This document shows positions 48,701-60,655 of a stretch of 64,000 nt of DNA, in pieces (the first letter of the stretch is position 1; every line of letters starts with the position of its first letter). The position numbers were made by a program, and so were the translations under genes. Location: assembly GCF_900095735.1 (NCBI RefSeq), contig NZ_FNLO01000016.1:1-64000 (forward strand), in the 5' to 3' direction. The notes beneath the pieces are model-generated. The model had not been told where the DNA came from. It did no database searches and saw nothing but the letters and a program-made list of their open reading frames with translations. Source of the DNA: Chitinasiproducens palmae (GTDB taxonomy: Bacteria; Pseudomonadota; Gammaproteobacteria; Burkholderiales; Burkholderiaceae).

Positions 48701-50473
48701 GAAGTCCAGCACCGGCTGCGCGACTTCCAGGCGCATCGGCGGGTTGATGTTGTTCGTGTCGAGCAGGTTCGGCTTCGGACCGATGAACGAGACGAGCGAC
48801 ATCACCAGATTCTCGCGGATCGGGTCGATCGGCGGGTTGGTCACCTGCGCGAACAGCTGGCGGAAGTAGTGATACAGCGTCTTGTTCTTGTTGGACATCA
48901 CCGCCAGCGGCGAGTCGTTGCCCATCGAACCGATCGCTTCCTCCCCGCCGCGCGCCATCGGCGCCATCAGGAATTTCAGGTCCTCCTGGGTATAGCCGAA
49001 GGCCTGCTGCAGATCGAGCAGCGCCACACTGTCTGCCGCCCCGAGCGCCGTGCCAAGCGCGCCGTCCTGGCGCTTCGCGATCTGGTCGAGCTTGATGCGC
49101 ACCGCCTCGATCCAGCTCTTGTACGGCTTGGCGTTGGCAAGCGTGTCCTTCAGTTCCTTGTCGCCGACGATGCGGCCCTGCTCCATGTCGATCAGGAACA
49201 TCTTGCCCGGCTGCAGGCGCCACTTCTTGACGATCTTCGATTCCGGCACCGGCAGCACGCCGGCCTCGGACGCCATGATCACCACGTCGTCCTCGGTGAT
49301 GCAGTAGCGCGCCGGGCGCAGGCCGTTGCGGTCCAGCGTCGCGCCGATCTGGCGGCCGTCGGTGAACGCAATCGCGGCCGGACCGTCCCACGGCTCCATC
49401 ATCGCCGCGTGATATTCGTAGAACGCGCGGCGGTTGTCGTCCATCTCGGCATGCTGCTCCCATGCCTCCGGGATCATCATCATCACCGCGTGGACCAGCG
49501 GATAGCCGGCCATCACCAGCAGTTCGAGACAGTTGTCGAACGACGCGGTGTCCGACTGGCCCGGGTAGATCAACGGCCAGAGCTTCTTGAGGTCTTCGCC
49601 CAGCACGGCGCTGGAGATGCCGCCGGTGCGGGCCGACAGCCAATTGACGTTGCCCTTCACCGTGTTGATCTCGCCGTTGTGCGCGATCATCCGATAGGGG
49701 TGGGCAAGTTCCCAGGCCGGGAAGGTGTTGGTCGAGAAACGCTGGTGGACCAGCGCCAGCGCCGACACGACGCGCTCGTCGCGCAGGTCGCGGTAGTAGA
49801 CGCCGACCTGGTCGGCGAGCAGCAGGCCCTTGTAGACGATGGTGCGCGCCGACATCGACGGCACGAAATATTCCTTGCCGTGCTTGAGCTTGAGGGCCTG
49901 GATGCGGTGGCTGGCGGTTTTCCGGATCACGTACAGCTTGCGCTCGAGCGCATCGGTGACGATCACGTCCGGACCGCGGCCGATGAAGATCTGACGGATG
50001 ATCGGCTCGCTGGCCTTGACCGCGGGCGACATCGGCATCGCGTGATCGATCGGCACGTCGCGCCAGCCCAGCACGACCTGTCCTTCCGCCTTGACCGTCC
50101 GTTCCAGTTCCTGCTGGCAGGCCAGCCGCGACGCATGCTCCTTCGGCAGGAAGATCATGCCCACGCCGTATTCGCCGGCCGGCGGCAGCGCCACGCCCTG
50201 CCTGGCCATTTCCTCGCGATAGAACGCGTCGGGAATCTGCACCAGGATGCCGGCCCCGTCGCCCATCAACGGATCGGCGCCCACCGCGCCACGATGGTCG
50301 AGGTTCTCGAGAATCTTCAGGCCTTGCTGGACGATCTCGTGGGTTTTCTTGCCCTTGATGTGCGCGACGAAGCCGACGCCGCATGCGTCGTGCTCGTTGG
50401 CGGGGTCATACAAACCCTGCGGGCTCGGCAGCATATGGACGCCGGGGGCCGGCAGCAACTGATCGTCGGACAT
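45716..50473 (-). CDS. gltB: GltB, glutamate synthase large subunit
   Basis: A 1585-residue enzyme making two glutamates from glutamine and 2-oxoglutarate. A short propeptide ends before Cys31 ([16 protein letters not shown]), the glutaminase nucleophile exposed after processing. The central domain, the FMN-binding synthase domain ([50 protein letters not shown]), the 3Fe-4S region ([19 protein letters not shown]) and the C-terminal beta-helix ([28 protein letters not shown]) are all present. The C-terminal ~25 residues are Ala/Gln/Ser-rich. It forms an operon with gltD. Confidence 0.98.
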   Translation of the reverse strand: MSDDQLLPAPGVHMLPSPQGLYDPANEHDACGVGFVAHIKGKKTHEIVQQGLKILENLDHRGAVGADPLMGDGAGILVQIPDAFYREEMARQGVALPPAGEYGVGMIFLPKEHASRLACQQELERTVKAEGQVVLGWRDVPIDHAMPMSPAVKASEPIIRQIFIGRGPDVIVTDALERKLYVIRKTASHRIQALKLKHGKEYFVPSMSARTIVYKGLLLADQVGVYYRDLRDERVVSALALVHQRFSTNTFPAWELAHPYRMIAHNGEINTVKGNVNWLSARTGGISSAVLGEDLKKLWPLIYPGQSDTASFDNCLELLVMAGYPLVHAVMMMIPEAWEQHAEMDDNRRAFYEYHAAMMEPWDGPAAIAFTDGRQIGATLDRNGLRPARYCITEDDVVIMASEAGVLPVPESKIVKKWRLQPGKMFLIDMEQGRIVGDKELKDTLANAKPYKSWIEAVRIKLDQIAKRQDGALGTALGAADSVALLDLQQAFGYTQEDLKFLMAPMARGGEEAIGSMGNDSPLAVMSNKNKTLYHYFRQLFAQVTNPPIDPIRENLVMSLVSFIGPKPNLLDTNNINPPMRLEVAQPVLDFDDIATIRDIDRYTGNKFRSYELDICYPVEWGKEGIEARLASLCAEAVDAVRSGYNILIVSDRKMDRDQVAIPALLATSAVHSELVQKGLRTSTGLVVETGSAREVHHFALLAGYGAEAIHPYLAMQTLATMARDLPGELSPEKAIANFIKAIGKGLLKVMSKMGISTYMSYTGAQIFEAVGLSRALIDQYFRGTASNIGGIGIFEVAEEAIRLHRDAYGDDPLLSTMLDAGGEYAFRVRGENHMWTPDAIAKLQHSTRSNSYQTYKEYANLINDQSRRHMTLRGLFEFKVDPARAIPLDEVEPAKDIVKRFATGAMSLGSISTEAHTNLAIAMNRIGGKSNTGEGGEDERRYRNELRGIPIKSGQTVAGIIGTDAIVRDTPLRDGDSLRSRIKQVASGRFGVTAEYLASADQIQIKMAQGAKPGEGGQLPGQKVDNYIGRLRYSVPGVGLISPPPHHDIYSIEDLAQLIHDLKNVNPAADVSVKLVSEVGVGTVAAGVAKAKADHVVIAGHDGGTGASPLSSIKYAGSPWELGLAETQQTLVLNRLRSRIRVQADGQMKTGRDVAIAALLGADEFGFATAPLVVQGCIMMRKCHLNTCPVGVATQDPALRAKFQGQPEHVINFFFFIAEEVREIMAQLGFRTFEEMVGRVDLLDTKRGIEHWKARGLDFAKIFHAADAAYDVPRRHLEGQDHGLDKALDHVLLEKSKAAIESGEHVSFIQPVRNRNRTVGAMLSGEIAKRHGHDGLADDTLHIQLKGTAGQSFGAFLAKGVTLDLVGDGNDYVGKGLSGGRIIIRPTNDFRGKSEENIICGNTVLYGAIEGEAFFRGVAGERFCVRNSGATAVVEGTGDHGCEYMTGGTVIVLGETGRNFAAGMSGGLAFVYDPDAAFAQRCNLAMVSLDPVLPRGEQERTVDEALWHAGQTDEGLLKGLIERHFQYTGSLRAKALLENWDAARRQFVKVFPHEYRRALGERSAARKAAAQSASQPAKTPAAVA

Positions 50474-50579
50474 GGGGACACCGTTTGTGTTGTTTGCGCT
50501 GCAAGTGATCGGCGCGCCGGGCGTTCGCCTGCGCCGCGCCGCGCCGTGGGGACAGCGCTGACCGATCTCACAAAGGCGG

Positions 50580-50609
50580 AATATACGGGACCGATCAAGG
50601 ATTTACCAA
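50580..50609 (-). promoter_or_regulatory. putative gltBD promoter
   Basis: On the minus strand TTGGTA (50609-50604) is followed after 18 nt by TATATT (50585-50580), in an AT-rich patch that stands out from the GC-rich surroundings. Transcription would start near 50573, giving a ~100-nt leader before gltB. Confidence 0.45.
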
Positions 50610-50780
50610 AATTTTCTCTCGTTATGACCCCAATTTATGCGACGCACCGTTTAAGTGCATTGGATAATGGGGCCATAGAAATTTGCGGTACCGCGACTGG
50701 TCATGCACCTGCTGAAGAGCGCTTGCCGAGGAGAATGACGCGGTGCCTGCGATGCGCCGGTCAGGCCTCGGAGGTGGTGA

Positions 50781-50820
50781 TGATTGACGGTGAGTGGCGG
50801 TAAGTGGCGGTGAGCGGCAG
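50781..50820. repeat. 10-bp imperfect tandem repeat (4 units)
   Basis: Successive decamers tgattgacgg, tgagtggcgg, taagtggcgg, tgagcggcag. Each differs from the next by one to three bases. No function is evident. Confidence 0.8.
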
Positions 50821-50857
50821 TGGGACTCGCTCGCGCGCGGCAATATGGCCGCGTCGC

Positions 50858-50870
50858 GGGGGGGGGGGGG
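50858..50870. repeat. homopolymeric G13 tract
   Basis: Thirteen consecutive G in an intergenic region about 385 nt upstream of the gltB start. Such tracts slip during replication and can also be an assembly error. Confidence 0.9.
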
Positions 50871-51335
50871 CGCTTTCGAAGTGGCACGTGAACCGGCCGC
50901 GACAGGAGCGAAACGCAAGCGGCATGCAGTCGGGTGGCATAGCCGCAACGCCGCGCTGCCGGTCGGCCGCATGACCGCGGCGGCGGCGATGTACGAGCGG
51001 TCTTCGGCCGGGCTACATTCCTTGTCCGATTGCCCGCAACGGGCAACGCGACCGCGATCGGCCGCAGTCGAGCCGGGGCCGACCGGCAACGGTCGGGCGG
51101 CAGGCGAAGCGCTGAGCAGCGCCGGTCGGAAGCACTTTGCGCGTATCGACCGCCGCGTGCCCGCCGGGTCGGTCAAGCGGCAGCCGAGCGCCATGGTACG
51201 GCGACCACCGTCAGGGCGACAGCGCCGGCTGGATAGCGCATGCACGCTACCGAGCGCGTGTTACCGAGCGGATGATGCCGAGCGGATGACACCGCCCCGG
51301 CGGCACTGCGGCCGCCGTCGGGGTGCCGCGCGCGT

Positions 51336-52436
51336 TCAGAACTTGTGACGCAGGCCCAGCCGCAGCAACGACTGGCGATTGCTGGACGAAGCGGCAGTGA
51401 CGTAGTTGATCTGGGCCGTGGTGCCGCTACTGCCCGACAGGCAGGCCGCCATCGCGTAAACGTCGGTGCGTTTCGACAGCGCGTAGTCGAGCATCAGGTT
51501 GACCTGCTGATAGCGCGGCTTGGCGCCGCTCGCGTGCACGTCGACGTCGGTCCACGTATAGCCAAGCCCGCCGCTCAGCGTCGTCGCGAACGCGTAGTTG
51601 AGCCAGCCTTCGACATTGCGGAAGTCGACGTTCGCACCGTTGAAGCCGGCACGGAAGGTCACCTGGCTCGCATCGAGGCCCATCTTGAAGGCACCGAATG
51701 TATAACTCGCGCCCAGCCCGTAGATCGACTCGCTGGTCGTCGACGGCAGGTAGCGCGTGTAGAGCACGTTCTTCGGCAGCGAATCATAGGCCGCCGCGTA
51801 AGGACTGTTGACGCGCGTGTACGCCGCCGCAACGTAAAGCGGTCCGTAGCCGTAGTTGATGCCCAGACTCAGCACGCTGTTCGTCGAAAACGCACCGGCC
51901 TGACCACCGAACGAATACAGGGCGCCGAGCTTGAAGCCGCCCAGCGTCGGGCTGGTGTACTTGACCGCGTTGTTGACACGGAACGAGCCGTTCAGATTGT
52001 CCACGTCGCCCGCGTGCGAGAAGTAGGTGCCCCATTGCCCCTGTCCCGACACTGGAGCGACGAAGTCCGCCATGAATTCGTATTGGCGCCCGAGCGTCAG
52101 GGTGCCGGCGTTCGAACTCAGTCCAACGTAGGCCTGCCTGCCGAACAGCCGGCCGTTCTGGCCGAAACCGCCCGCGGACGGGTCGAAACCGTTCTCCAGC
52201 GCGAAGATTGCGCGCAGGCCGCCGCCCAGGTCTTCCTTGCCGAGCAGGCCCCAGCGGGAGCCCTGAGTCACGCCGCTTTGCATCTGGTAGGCGTGGCCGC
52301 CGGCCTGATTGCTGGTCCAGGTGACGCCTTCGTCGATCACGCCGTAAAGCGTCACGCCGCTCTGGGCAAGGCAGGGCGACGCGCAGCTCAGTGTCACGAA
52401 TGAGGCCCCGAGCGTTTTTCCTATTTTCGTTTGCAT
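51336..52436 (-). CDS. general porin (Gram-negative porin, OpcP/Omp38-like)
   Basis: A 366-residue outer-membrane trimeric 16-stranded beta-barrel porin. The signal peptide ends SPCLAQS, so the mature protein begins QSGVTLYGVIDEGVTW, the standard porin start. SRWGLLGKEDLGGGLRAIFALENGFD, GRLFGRQAYVGLSSNAGTLTLGRQ and the terminal LLRLGLRHKF, ending in Phe for BAM-dependent insertion, are characteristic. The start at 52436 has AGGA 5 nt upstream. It is monocistronic and divergent from the LysR regulator of the nba island. Confidence 0.94.
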   Translation of the reverse strand: MQTKIGKTLGASFVTLSCASPCLAQSGVTLYGVIDEGVTWTSNQAGGHAYQMQSGVTQGSRWGLLGKEDLGGGLRAIFALENGFDPSAGGFGQNGRLFGRQAYVGLSSNAGTLTLGRQYEFMADFVAPVSGQGQWGTYFSHAGDVDNLNGSFRVNNAVKYTSPTLGGFKLGALYSFGGQAGAFSTNSVLSLGINYGYGPLYVAAAYTRVNSPYAAAYDSLPKNVLYTRYLPSTTSESIYGLGASYTFGAFKMGLDASQVTFRAGFNGANVDFRNVEGWLNYAFATTLSGGLGYTWTDVDVHASGAKPRYQQVNLMLDYALSKRTDVYAMAACLSGSSGTTAQINYVTAASSSNRQSLLRLGLRHKF

Positions 52437-52771
52437 TCCTGTCTGGTCGGTTCGCCGAACACGATTGATGGGACGCGGCGCCTTGCGGGCGAACGCCGTA
52501 CCGGCCGGCAAACCGCGCACACTTCGAAGCAGCGCCAATGTAGGAGTGCACGCGTGGAAAAAATAATGAAAAAACCCGGTGCTGATAGTCCTAACGGTAA
52601 TATCCGCGACTGCGCGGCCGGCTTTCGTGCAGATGCCAACTTTCCCCAGCGGCTGCCATCCGCATGCGATGCGAACGCACCGGTGACCTCGCGCGCGCTG
52701 CGGCTGATTGACTCCGCGATGCGTGGCCCCGCCGCGGCCTGCCATCGCGCTCCCATTCACCGAGACCGACC
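52437..52771. other. divergent intergenic region, porin / LysR
   Basis: 335 nt between the divergent porin and LysR starts. An AT-rich stretch (52556-52577, gtggaaaaaataatgaaaaaac) lies ~120 nt upstream of the porin and may belong to its promoter. No confident -35/-10 pair or operator is seen. Confidence 0.4.
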
Positions 52772-53758
52772 ATGCCCTCGATGATGTCCGACCCCGCACG
52801 CCCGGCCAGCCCGATCTCGCAATTGTCGCTGTCCCGCAAGCTCAAGCTGCAGCAACTGATCGTCGTCGCGAAGGTGATCGACAGCGGCTCGCTGCTGCGC
52901 GCCGCGAACGAAATGGGCATGACGCAGCCGGCGATCACCAAGGCCGTCCAGGAACTCGAAGCCTTCCTCGAAGCGCCGCTTTTCGAGCGCAGCAACCGGG
53001 GCGTGGTGCCGACGGAGCTCGGCCGCCTGCTGGGCGAACGCGCCAAGTCGATGATCACGGAGCTTCGTTACCTGACCGACGAGATCAACGCCCTGCAGCG
53101 CGGCACTGCCGGCCACGTGATCGTCGGCACGCTCATTTCCGCGTCGGCGCGCTTGCTGCCGCTAACCATCGCAAAGCTGAAAGCGCAGGCGCCCGGCGTG
53201 CTCGTCACGGTGCGCGAGGCGTCGACGCCGCAACTGTTTCCCGCGCTGGCCACCGGCGACCTCGACATCGCGGTCGGCCGCCTGCCGGAGCGGGAACTGC
53301 CGCTCGCCAGCGCCTTTCCACTCCAGCACGAGGTGCTGTTCGAGGAGTCGATGTGCATCGTGGTTGGCGCCAGGCACCGCTTCGACCTGCCATCCCAACC
53401 GCATCTCGCCGATCTTCGTCATCTGCCGTGGATCGTGCCGCTTGGCGACTCGCCGGCCCGCATGCGCGCCGAACGCCTGTTCCAGGATGCGGGGCTGGCG
53501 CTGCCGGAGAACCGCATCGAATCGCTGTCGATGCTGACCAACATCGGCCTGCTGCTGGAAACGGCCTGCGTCGCTCTGATGCCGCGCGCCGCAGCGCAAC
53601 AGTTCGTCGGGCCAGGTCTGCTGTCAGTGCTCGACGTCGCCGAGTCGGGCGACTTCGGCGCCGTGGGTTTCTCGATTCGCGCCGACCGCAAGGTCAGCGC
53701 CGCCTGTCAGCGCTTCATCGCATGTCTGCGCGACAGCGCCCGCGAAATCGCCAGCTGA
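52772..53758 (+). CDS. LysR-type transcriptional regulator of the nba island
   Basis: A 328-residue LysR regulator. The N-terminal winged HTH (residues ~22-80) has KLQQLIVVAKVIDSGSLLRAANEMGMTQPAITKAVQELEAFL. The effector domain begins at GHVIVGTLISASA, and GDLDIAVGRLPE is the family motif. It is of the GbpR/PcaQ-like type with the longer N-terminus. It sits 117 nt ahead of nbaE in the same direction, an unusual arrangement because most LysR genes are divergent from their target. It may be cotranscribed in part. It probably senses a metabolite of the 3-hydroxyanthranilate route. Confidence 0.9.
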   Translation: MPSMMSDPARPASPISQLSLSRKLKLQQLIVVAKVIDSGSLLRAANEMGMTQPAITKAVQELEAFLEAPLFERSNRGVVPTELGRLLGERAKSMITELRYLTDEINALQRGTAGHVIVGTLISASARLLPLTIAKLKAQAPGVLVTVREASTPQLFPALATGDLDIAVGRLPERELPLASAFPLQHEVLFEESMCIVVGARHRFDLPSQPHLADLRHLPWIVPLGDSPARMRAERLFQDAGLALPENRIESLSMLTNIGLLLETACVALMPRAAAQQFVGPGLLSVLDVAESGDFGAVGFSIRADRKVSAACQRFIACLRDSAREIAS

Positions 53759-53875
53759 TCGGCGGTGCAACGTCGCCGATATCACCATTAGGAATACCCG
53801 GGCGCTGAATCGTTATTATTTTTTATGGGCACGACTTCTTAGACTCGGGGCATTCAGTCCGAGCAGGAAGCCTTC

Positions 53876-55384
53876 ATGCCCACCGCCCTTGCAACGCGCG
53901 CGCCGTCGTCCGTCAGCGTCGATGTCGACCCTCCACTGCTGCAGCACTACATCGACGGCGAATTCGTCGCGACCGCCGCCCGCTTCGAGAATCGCAGCCC
54001 GGTCACCGGGCAGCTGATTGCCGCGGTCTGCGAGGCCGGCCCCGCCGAAGTCGATCGAGCGGTGGCCGCCGCCCGGCGGGCGCTTGCTGGCCCCTGGGGT
54101 GAAGCCAGTGTGGAGGATCGCGCGGCCATCCTGTATCGCGTTGCCGCCGGCATCGAGGCGCGCTTCGAGGCGTTCGTTGCCGCGGAAGTGGCGGACACGG
54201 GCCGCCCCGTCGAGCAGGCCCGGCGCCTCGACGTGGCGCGCGGCGTGGCCAACTTCCGCGCCTTCGCCGATCTGATCAAGACCGCCCCCAGCGAACTCTT
54301 CGAAAGTCGGGGCCCGGACGGCGCAACGCTGTTGAACTACGTGAGCCGCAAGCCGCTCGGCGTGGTCGGCATCATCTCGCCGTGGAACCTGCCGCTGCTG
54401 CTCCTGACGTGGAAAGTCGCGCCCGCGCTGGCGATGGGCAACTGCGTGGTGGCGAAGCCGTCGGAAGAGTCGCCGTCCTCGGCCACGCTGCTTGCCGAAG
54501 TCATGCGCGACGCGGGCGTGCCGCCCGGCGTGTTCAACCTGGTGCACGGCTTCGGTCCGGGCTCCGCTGGCGAGGCGCTGACCCGTCATCCCGATGTCGC
54601 CGCGATCACGTTCACCGGCGAGTCACGCACCGGCAGCCAGATCATGAAGACCGTTGCCGACGGCGTGAAGGAGATCTCGTTCGAGTTGGGCGGCAAGAAC
54701 GCGGCGGTGGTTTTCGCCGACGCCGATTTCGACGCGGCGGTGGAGGGCGTGCGCCGCTCCAGCTTCACCAACGCGGGGCAGGTGTGCCTGTGTTCGGAAC
54801 GCGTGTATGTCGAGCGCCCGATCTTCGAGCGCTTCGTGGCGGCGCTCAAGGCCAGGACGGAAACCATGCGGCTCGACTACCCCGACGCGCCAGGCGTCGA
54901 CATGGGGCCGGTCATTTCGCACAAGCATCGCGACAAGGTGCTGTCGTACTACCGCCTGGCGGTCGCGGAAGGCGCCACGGTGGTCACTGGCGGCGGCACG
55001 CCGCTCTTCAATGACATTCGGGACGCCGGCGCCTTCGTGCAACCGACCATCCTGACCGGCCTGCCCGACGACGCGCGCTGCGTGACCGAGGAGATCTTCG
55101 GCCCGGTGTGCCACATCGCGCCGTTCGACTCGGAGCAGGAAGTCATCGGACGCGTGAACGACAGCGCCTATGGCCTGGCCGCTTGCGTCTGGACCACCGA
55201 CCTGTCGCGCGCGCACCGCGTGTCGCGGCGCTTCCATACCGGCCTGGTATGGGTGAACACGTGGTTCACCCGCGACCTTCGCACGCCGTTCGGTGGCACC
55301 AAACTGTCCGGCCTGGGCCGCGAGGGCGGGCGCCACTCGCTCGACTTCTATTCCGAAATCACCACCATCTGCATCCGGCTGTGA
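53876..55384 (+). CDS. nbaE: 2-aminomuconate 6-semialdehyde dehydrogenase
   Basis: A 502-residue NAD+-dependent ALDH-fold enzyme oxidising 2-aminomuconate semialdehyde to 2-aminomuconate. Catalytic residues are Asn171 (SPWN), Glu270 (FELGGKN) and Cys304 (NAGQVCLC). The substrate-binding arginines of the Pseudomonas fluorescens enzyme (R120, R464) correspond with the same +2 offset to Arg122 and Arg466 here, and its N169/E268/C302 to N171/E270/C304. This separates it from general aldehyde dehydrogenases. The start ATG 53876 has AGGAAG 6 nt upstream. It is first of a ring-cleavage operon with nbaF, nbaC and nbaD. Confidence 0.92.
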   Translation: MPTALATRAPSSVSVDVDPPLLQHYIDGEFVATAARFENRSPVTGQLIAAVCEAGPAEVDRAVAAARRALAGPWGEASVEDRAAILYRVAAGIEARFEAFVAAEVADTGRPVEQARRLDVARGVANFRAFADLIKTAPSELFESRGPDGATLLNYVSRKPLGVVGIISPWNLPLLLLTWKVAPALAMGNCVVAKPSEESPSSATLLAEVMRDAGVPPGVFNLVHGFGPGSAGEALTRHPDVAAITFTGESRTGSQIMKTVADGVKEISFELGGKNAAVVFADADFDAAVEGVRRSSFTNAGQVCLCSERVYVERPIFERFVAALKARTETMRLDYPDAPGVDMGPVISHKHRDKVLSYYRLAVAEGATVVTGGGTPLFNDIRDAGAFVQPTILTGLPDDARCVTEEIFGPVCHIAPFDSEQEVIGRVNDSAYGLAACVWTTDLSRAHRVSRRFHTGLVWVNTWFTRDLRTPFGGTKLSGLGREGGRHSLDFYSEITTICIRL

Positions 55385-55391
55385 GCCTGCC

Positions 55392-57398
<2,007 letters not shown>

Positions 57399-57445
57399 AC
57401 GCGCGACACCGGCAGGGCCCTTCTCCACTCCGCAGGAATTTCGCG

Positions 57446-58657
57446 ATGGTCACTCCCTCGAAACAAGCACCGCACCGGCGCGCCGTTGGCCGCGCCGTCG
57501 GCTTGCTCGCCTGCCTGCTGCTCGGCGCGAGCCTCATGACACCGGCCGTGGCACAGACGCCGCCGCTGAAGATCGGCTTCATCGGCACGCTGTCGGGACC
57601 GGCCGGCGCGCTCGGCCAGGACCAGTACGACGCGTTCATGCTGGCCATCGAGCAGAAAGGGGGCAAGCTCGGCGGCATGCCGGTGCAGGTGCTGCGCGAG
57701 GACGACCAGCTCAAACCGGACGTCGCGGTGCAGGCGACGCGCAAGCTGATCGAGCGCGACAAGGTACCGATCATCACCGGCGTGACGTTCTCCAACGTGA
57801 TGATGGCGATCCACAAGCCGATCACGGGCGCGGGCGTGCTGCTGATCGGATCGAACGCCGGACCCACGCCGCTGGCCGGCGCAGGCTGTTCGCCGTGGTT
57901 CTTCTCGACGTCCTGGAACAACGACGAACTGCACGAGGCCGGCGGGCAACTGGTCAGCGATCTGGGCTACAAACGCACGGTGGTGATGGCGCCGAACTAC
58001 CAGGCGGGCCGCGACGCGGTCGCCGGTTTCAAGCGCGACTATCGCGGCACCATCGTCGACGAGGTGTACACGCAGGTCAACCAGCCGGATTATTCGGCCG
58101 AGATCACGCAGTTGCAGGCCGCGCGACCGGACGCGGTGTACGTGTTCTATCCGGGCGGCATGGGCGTGAACTTCGTCAAGCAGTACCGCCAGGCCGGCCT
58201 GCTCGGCAAGCTGCCGCTGATTTCGGTCTCGACCATCGACGGCACGACGCTGCCCGCGTTGAAGGAGATCGCCCTGGGTGCGATCACGGCGGCGCCCTAC
58301 TCGCCGGATCTGAAAAACGCCCAGAACGCGCAGTTCGCCGCCGCGTACGCCAAGCGTTACAACCGGCAGCCGTCGCTCTACGCCGCGCAGTCCTACGACG
58401 CCGCGAATCTGCTCGACGCCGCGCTGAGCACGGTGAAGGGCAACACCGCCGACCGGCAGGCCCTGCGGCAGGCGCTCAAGACAGCGCGGTTCGCTTCGGT
58501 GCGCGGCGACTTCAGCTTCGACTCGAACCAGTTCCCACGCGCGCCGTTCTATCGCGTCGACGTGGTGAAGACCAGCAATGGCGCGGCGTTCGAGAGCAAG
58601 GGCGCGATCGTCGCCAAGGTGCGCAGCCCGCTGGCACAGCAGTGCAAGATGAACTGA
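57446..58657 (+). CDS. ABC transporter substrate-binding protein (LivK type)
   Basis: A 403-residue periplasmic type-I binding protein of the branched-chain amino acid (HAAT) family. The signal peptide ends TPAVAQT, and mature PPLKIGFIGTLSGPAGALGQDQ is typical. It includes DQLKPDVAVQATRKLIERDKV, IGSNAGPTPLAGAGCSPWFFSTSWNNDE and SAEITQLQAARPDAVYVF. The start ATG 57446 has AGGAAT upstream. Because the binding protein and the complete importer sit between catabolic genes, the ligand is more likely a tryptophan/anthranilate-derived aromatic acid than leucine. That is inference from context only. Confidence 0.88.
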   Translation: MVTPSKQAPHRRAVGRAVGLLACLLLGASLMTPAVAQTPPLKIGFIGTLSGPAGALGQDQYDAFMLAIEQKGGKLGGMPVQVLREDDQLKPDVAVQATRKLIERDKVPIITGVTFSNVMMAIHKPITGAGVLLIGSNAGPTPLAGAGCSPWFFSTSWNNDELHEAGGQLVSDLGYKRTVVMAPNYQAGRDAVAGFKRDYRGTIVDEVYTQVNQPDYSAEITQLQAARPDAVYVFYPGGMGVNFVKQYRQAGLLGKLPLISVSTIDGTTLPALKEIALGAITAAPYSPDLKNAQNAQFAAAYAKRYNRQPSLYAAQSYDAANLLDAALSTVKGNTADRQALRQALKTARFASVRGDFSFDSNQFPRAPFYRVDVVKTSNGAAFESKGAIVAKVRSPLAQQCKMN

Positions 58658-58672
58658 CGCGAGGCGATCGCC

Positions 58673-59593
58673 ATGAACCTGACGCTCATCGTCATGCAAT
58701 GCCTGAACGGCATGCAGCTCGGCGTGCTGCTGTTCCTGATGGCGGCCGGGCTGACGCTGGTCTTCGGCATCATGAACTTCGTCAACCTCGCGCACGGCTC
58801 GCTGTACATGGTCGGCGCCTTTATCGGCGCCTTCGTCTACAACCGGACCGGCTCGTTCCTGCTCGGGCTGGCTGTGCTGATTCCCGCAATGGTCGCGATC
58901 GGCATGCTGCTCGAGACCTGCGTGCTGCGCCGCCTCTACCGGCGTGACCATCTGGATCAGGTGCTGGCCACCTTCGGGTTGATCCTGTTCTTCAACGAAC
59001 TGATGCGCATCAGGTGGGGGCCGTCGCCGTACTACATGGAAGTGCCGGCCGCGCTGTCCGGCACCGTCGACCTGCTGGGCATGCCGTATCCCGCCTATCG
59101 ACTGCTGATCGTCGCGGCCGGCATCGCCGTGGCGCTGGGCTGTCATCTGCTGGTGCACCGCACCCGCATCGGCATGTTGATTCGCGCGGGCGCAACGCAT
59201 CGCACGATGGTCGGCGCGCTGGGGGTGAACATCGCGCTGCTCTATGCGCTGATTTTCGCGCTGGGCGCGGTGCTGGCCGGCGTCGCGGGCATGCTGGCCG
59301 GCCCGATTCTGTCAGTGCAGCCCGGCATGGGCGAGCCGATCCTGATCCTGACCATGGTCGTCATCGTGATCGGCGGCATCGGCTCGATTCGCGGCGCCTT
59401 CCTGGGCGCCCTGCTCGTCGGCGTGATCGACACGCTGGGACGCACCCTGCTGCCCGCCGTGCTGGCCCAGTTGTTCACGCGCGGCGCCGCCGACATGGCC
59501 GGCCCCGCACTGGCCTCGATGCTGATCTACATCCTGATGGCCGTCGTGCTCGCGCTGCGTCCGCAAGGGCTGTTTCCCGTCAAACATGGATAG
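58673..59593 (+). CDS. ABC permease, LivH type
   Basis: A 306-residue inner-membrane permease with about eight helices. It has AAGLTLVFGIMNFVNLAHGSLYMVGAF near the N-terminus and RATxxxRTMVGALGVN- and GSIRGAFLGALLVGVIDTLGRTLLPA-type LivH motifs (here GATHRTMVGALGVN). It starts 15 nt after the binding-protein gene and is followed after 6 nt by the LivM-type gene. Confidence 0.92.
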   Translation: MNLTLIVMQCLNGMQLGVLLFLMAAGLTLVFGIMNFVNLAHGSLYMVGAFIGAFVYNRTGSFLLGLAVLIPAMVAIGMLLETCVLRRLYRRDHLDQVLATFGLILFFNELMRIRWGPSPYYMEVPAALSGTVDLLGMPYPAYRLLIVAAGIAVALGCHLLVHRTRIGMLIRAGATHRTMVGALGVNIALLYALIFALGAVLAGVAGMLAGPILSVQPGMGEPILILTMVVIVIGGIGSIRGAFLGALLVGVIDTLGRTLLPAVLAQLFTRGAADMAGPALASMLIYILMAVVLALRPQGLFPVKHG

Positions 59594-59599
59594 ACGCCG

Positions 59600-60655
59600 A
59601 TGCTGACACCTTCATCTTCCTCGCATGCACCGCATACACCGCATGCGGCGCCGGCGCCGCAGCGCCATCGGCGCATCACCGTCCAGGGTGGCACGATGCT
59701 GCTGCTGTTCGTGCTGCTCGCGATGGTGCCGGTCTATGCACGCGTACAGGCCGAGCCCTTCTACGTGATTCTGTTCGCGCGAGTCCTGATCTTCGCGATC
59801 GCCGCACTGTCGCTGGACCTGATCCTCGGCGTGGCGGGCCTGGTGAGCTTCGGCCACGCGCTCTACCTCGGCATCGGCGCATATGCGGCCGGCATCCTGG
59901 CGCAGCACGGCATCGACAACGGCTGGGTGCACGTCGGCGTCGCGGTGGGCATGTGCGCGGCGGTCGGGCTGGTCACCGGCCTGGTCTCGCTGCGCACCGC
60001 CGGCATCGCCTTCATCATGATCACGCTGGCATTCGCGCAGATGGGCTACTTCCTCGCAGTGAGCCTGAAGGATTACGGCGGCGACGACGGCCTGCCGCTC
60101 GCCGCCGCCAGCCGGTTCGGCAGCCTTTCGCTGGCCGACCCGGTCACGCTGTACTGCGTCGCACTCGCGATGCTCGCGTTGTTGCTGTTGCTCGGCCGTC
60201 GCATGCTGAAGGCCCGCTTCGGCATGACGCTCGCCGGCATCCGGATGAATCCGCGCCGCATGCGCGCGCTTGGCGTGGCGACCCTGCACTACACGCTGGC
60301 CGCGTATGTCTCGGCCGCCGTCCTGTGCGGGCTGGCCGGCGTACTGCTGGCAAATCTCACGCAATTCGTGTCGCCGTCGACGCTTTCCTGGACCACTTCC
60401 GGCGAACTGATCGTGATGGTCGTGATCGGCGGTCTCGGCACGTTTGCCGGCCCGGTCCTGGGCGCACTCGCGATGGTACTGGTTGAGGAAGGCCTGAAGG
60501 CCGCCACCGAGCACTGGATGGTCTACATGGGTCCGCTGATCGTCGTCGTGGTGCTCGTCAGCAAGCGCGGGCTGATCGGCGTGCTGCAGGAACTCGACGC
60601 ACGGCGCGCGCGCGGCGCCACGCGGACGCGCCCCGCCGACGGAGCGCACCGATGA
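59600..60655 (+). CDS. ABC permease, LivM type
   Basis: A 351-residue inner-membrane permease. After a hydrophilic His/Pro-rich N-terminus of ~28 residues come about nine helices, with the LivM core LDLILGVAGLVSFGHALYLGIGAYAAGIL, ITLAFAQMGYFLAVSLKDYGGDDGLP and WTTSGELIVMVVIGGLGTFAGPVLGA. It pairs with the LivH-type permease. ATG of the next gene (60652) overlaps its stop by 4 nt. Confidence 0.92.
   Translation: MLTPSSSSHAPHTPHAAPAPQRHRRITVQGGTMLLLFVLLAMVPVYARVQAEPFYVILFARVLIFAIAALSLDLILGVAGLVSFGHALYLGIGAYAAGILAQHGIDNGWVHVGVAVGMCAAVGLVTGLVSLRTAGIAFIMITLAFAQMGYFLAVSLKDYGGDDGLPLAAASRFGSLSLADPVTLYCVALAMLALLLLLGRRMLKARFGMTLAGIRMNPRRMRALGVATLHYTLAAYVSAAVLCGLAGVLLANLTQFVSPSTLSWTTSGELIVMVVIGGLGTFAGPVLGALAMVLVEEGLKAATEHWMVYMGPLIVVVVLVSKRGLIGVLQELDARRARGATRTRPADGAHR

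Larger units (their letters stand above)
50474..51335. other. gene-poor region with G tract and decamer repeats
   Basis: 862 nt between gltB and the porin gene. Frames of up to ~200 codons run on both strands, but they are Arg/Ser/Pro-rich mirror frames without any family signature. It contains a putative gltB promoter, a 4 x 10-bp repeat (50781-50820) and a 13-G homopolymer (50858-50870). Confidence 0.45.

Noticed and set aside
47723-50803. Open frame of more than 1000 codons antisense to gltB
   Set aside because: Mirror frame of a GC-rich, strongly biased gene; composition is His/Arg/Gln-rich with no domain, and gltB itself is certain.
50622-51348. Frames of 184-207 codons in the gltB/porin gap
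   Set aside because: One crosses the G13 tract, and both have poor starts and unstructured Arg/Ser/Pro composition.
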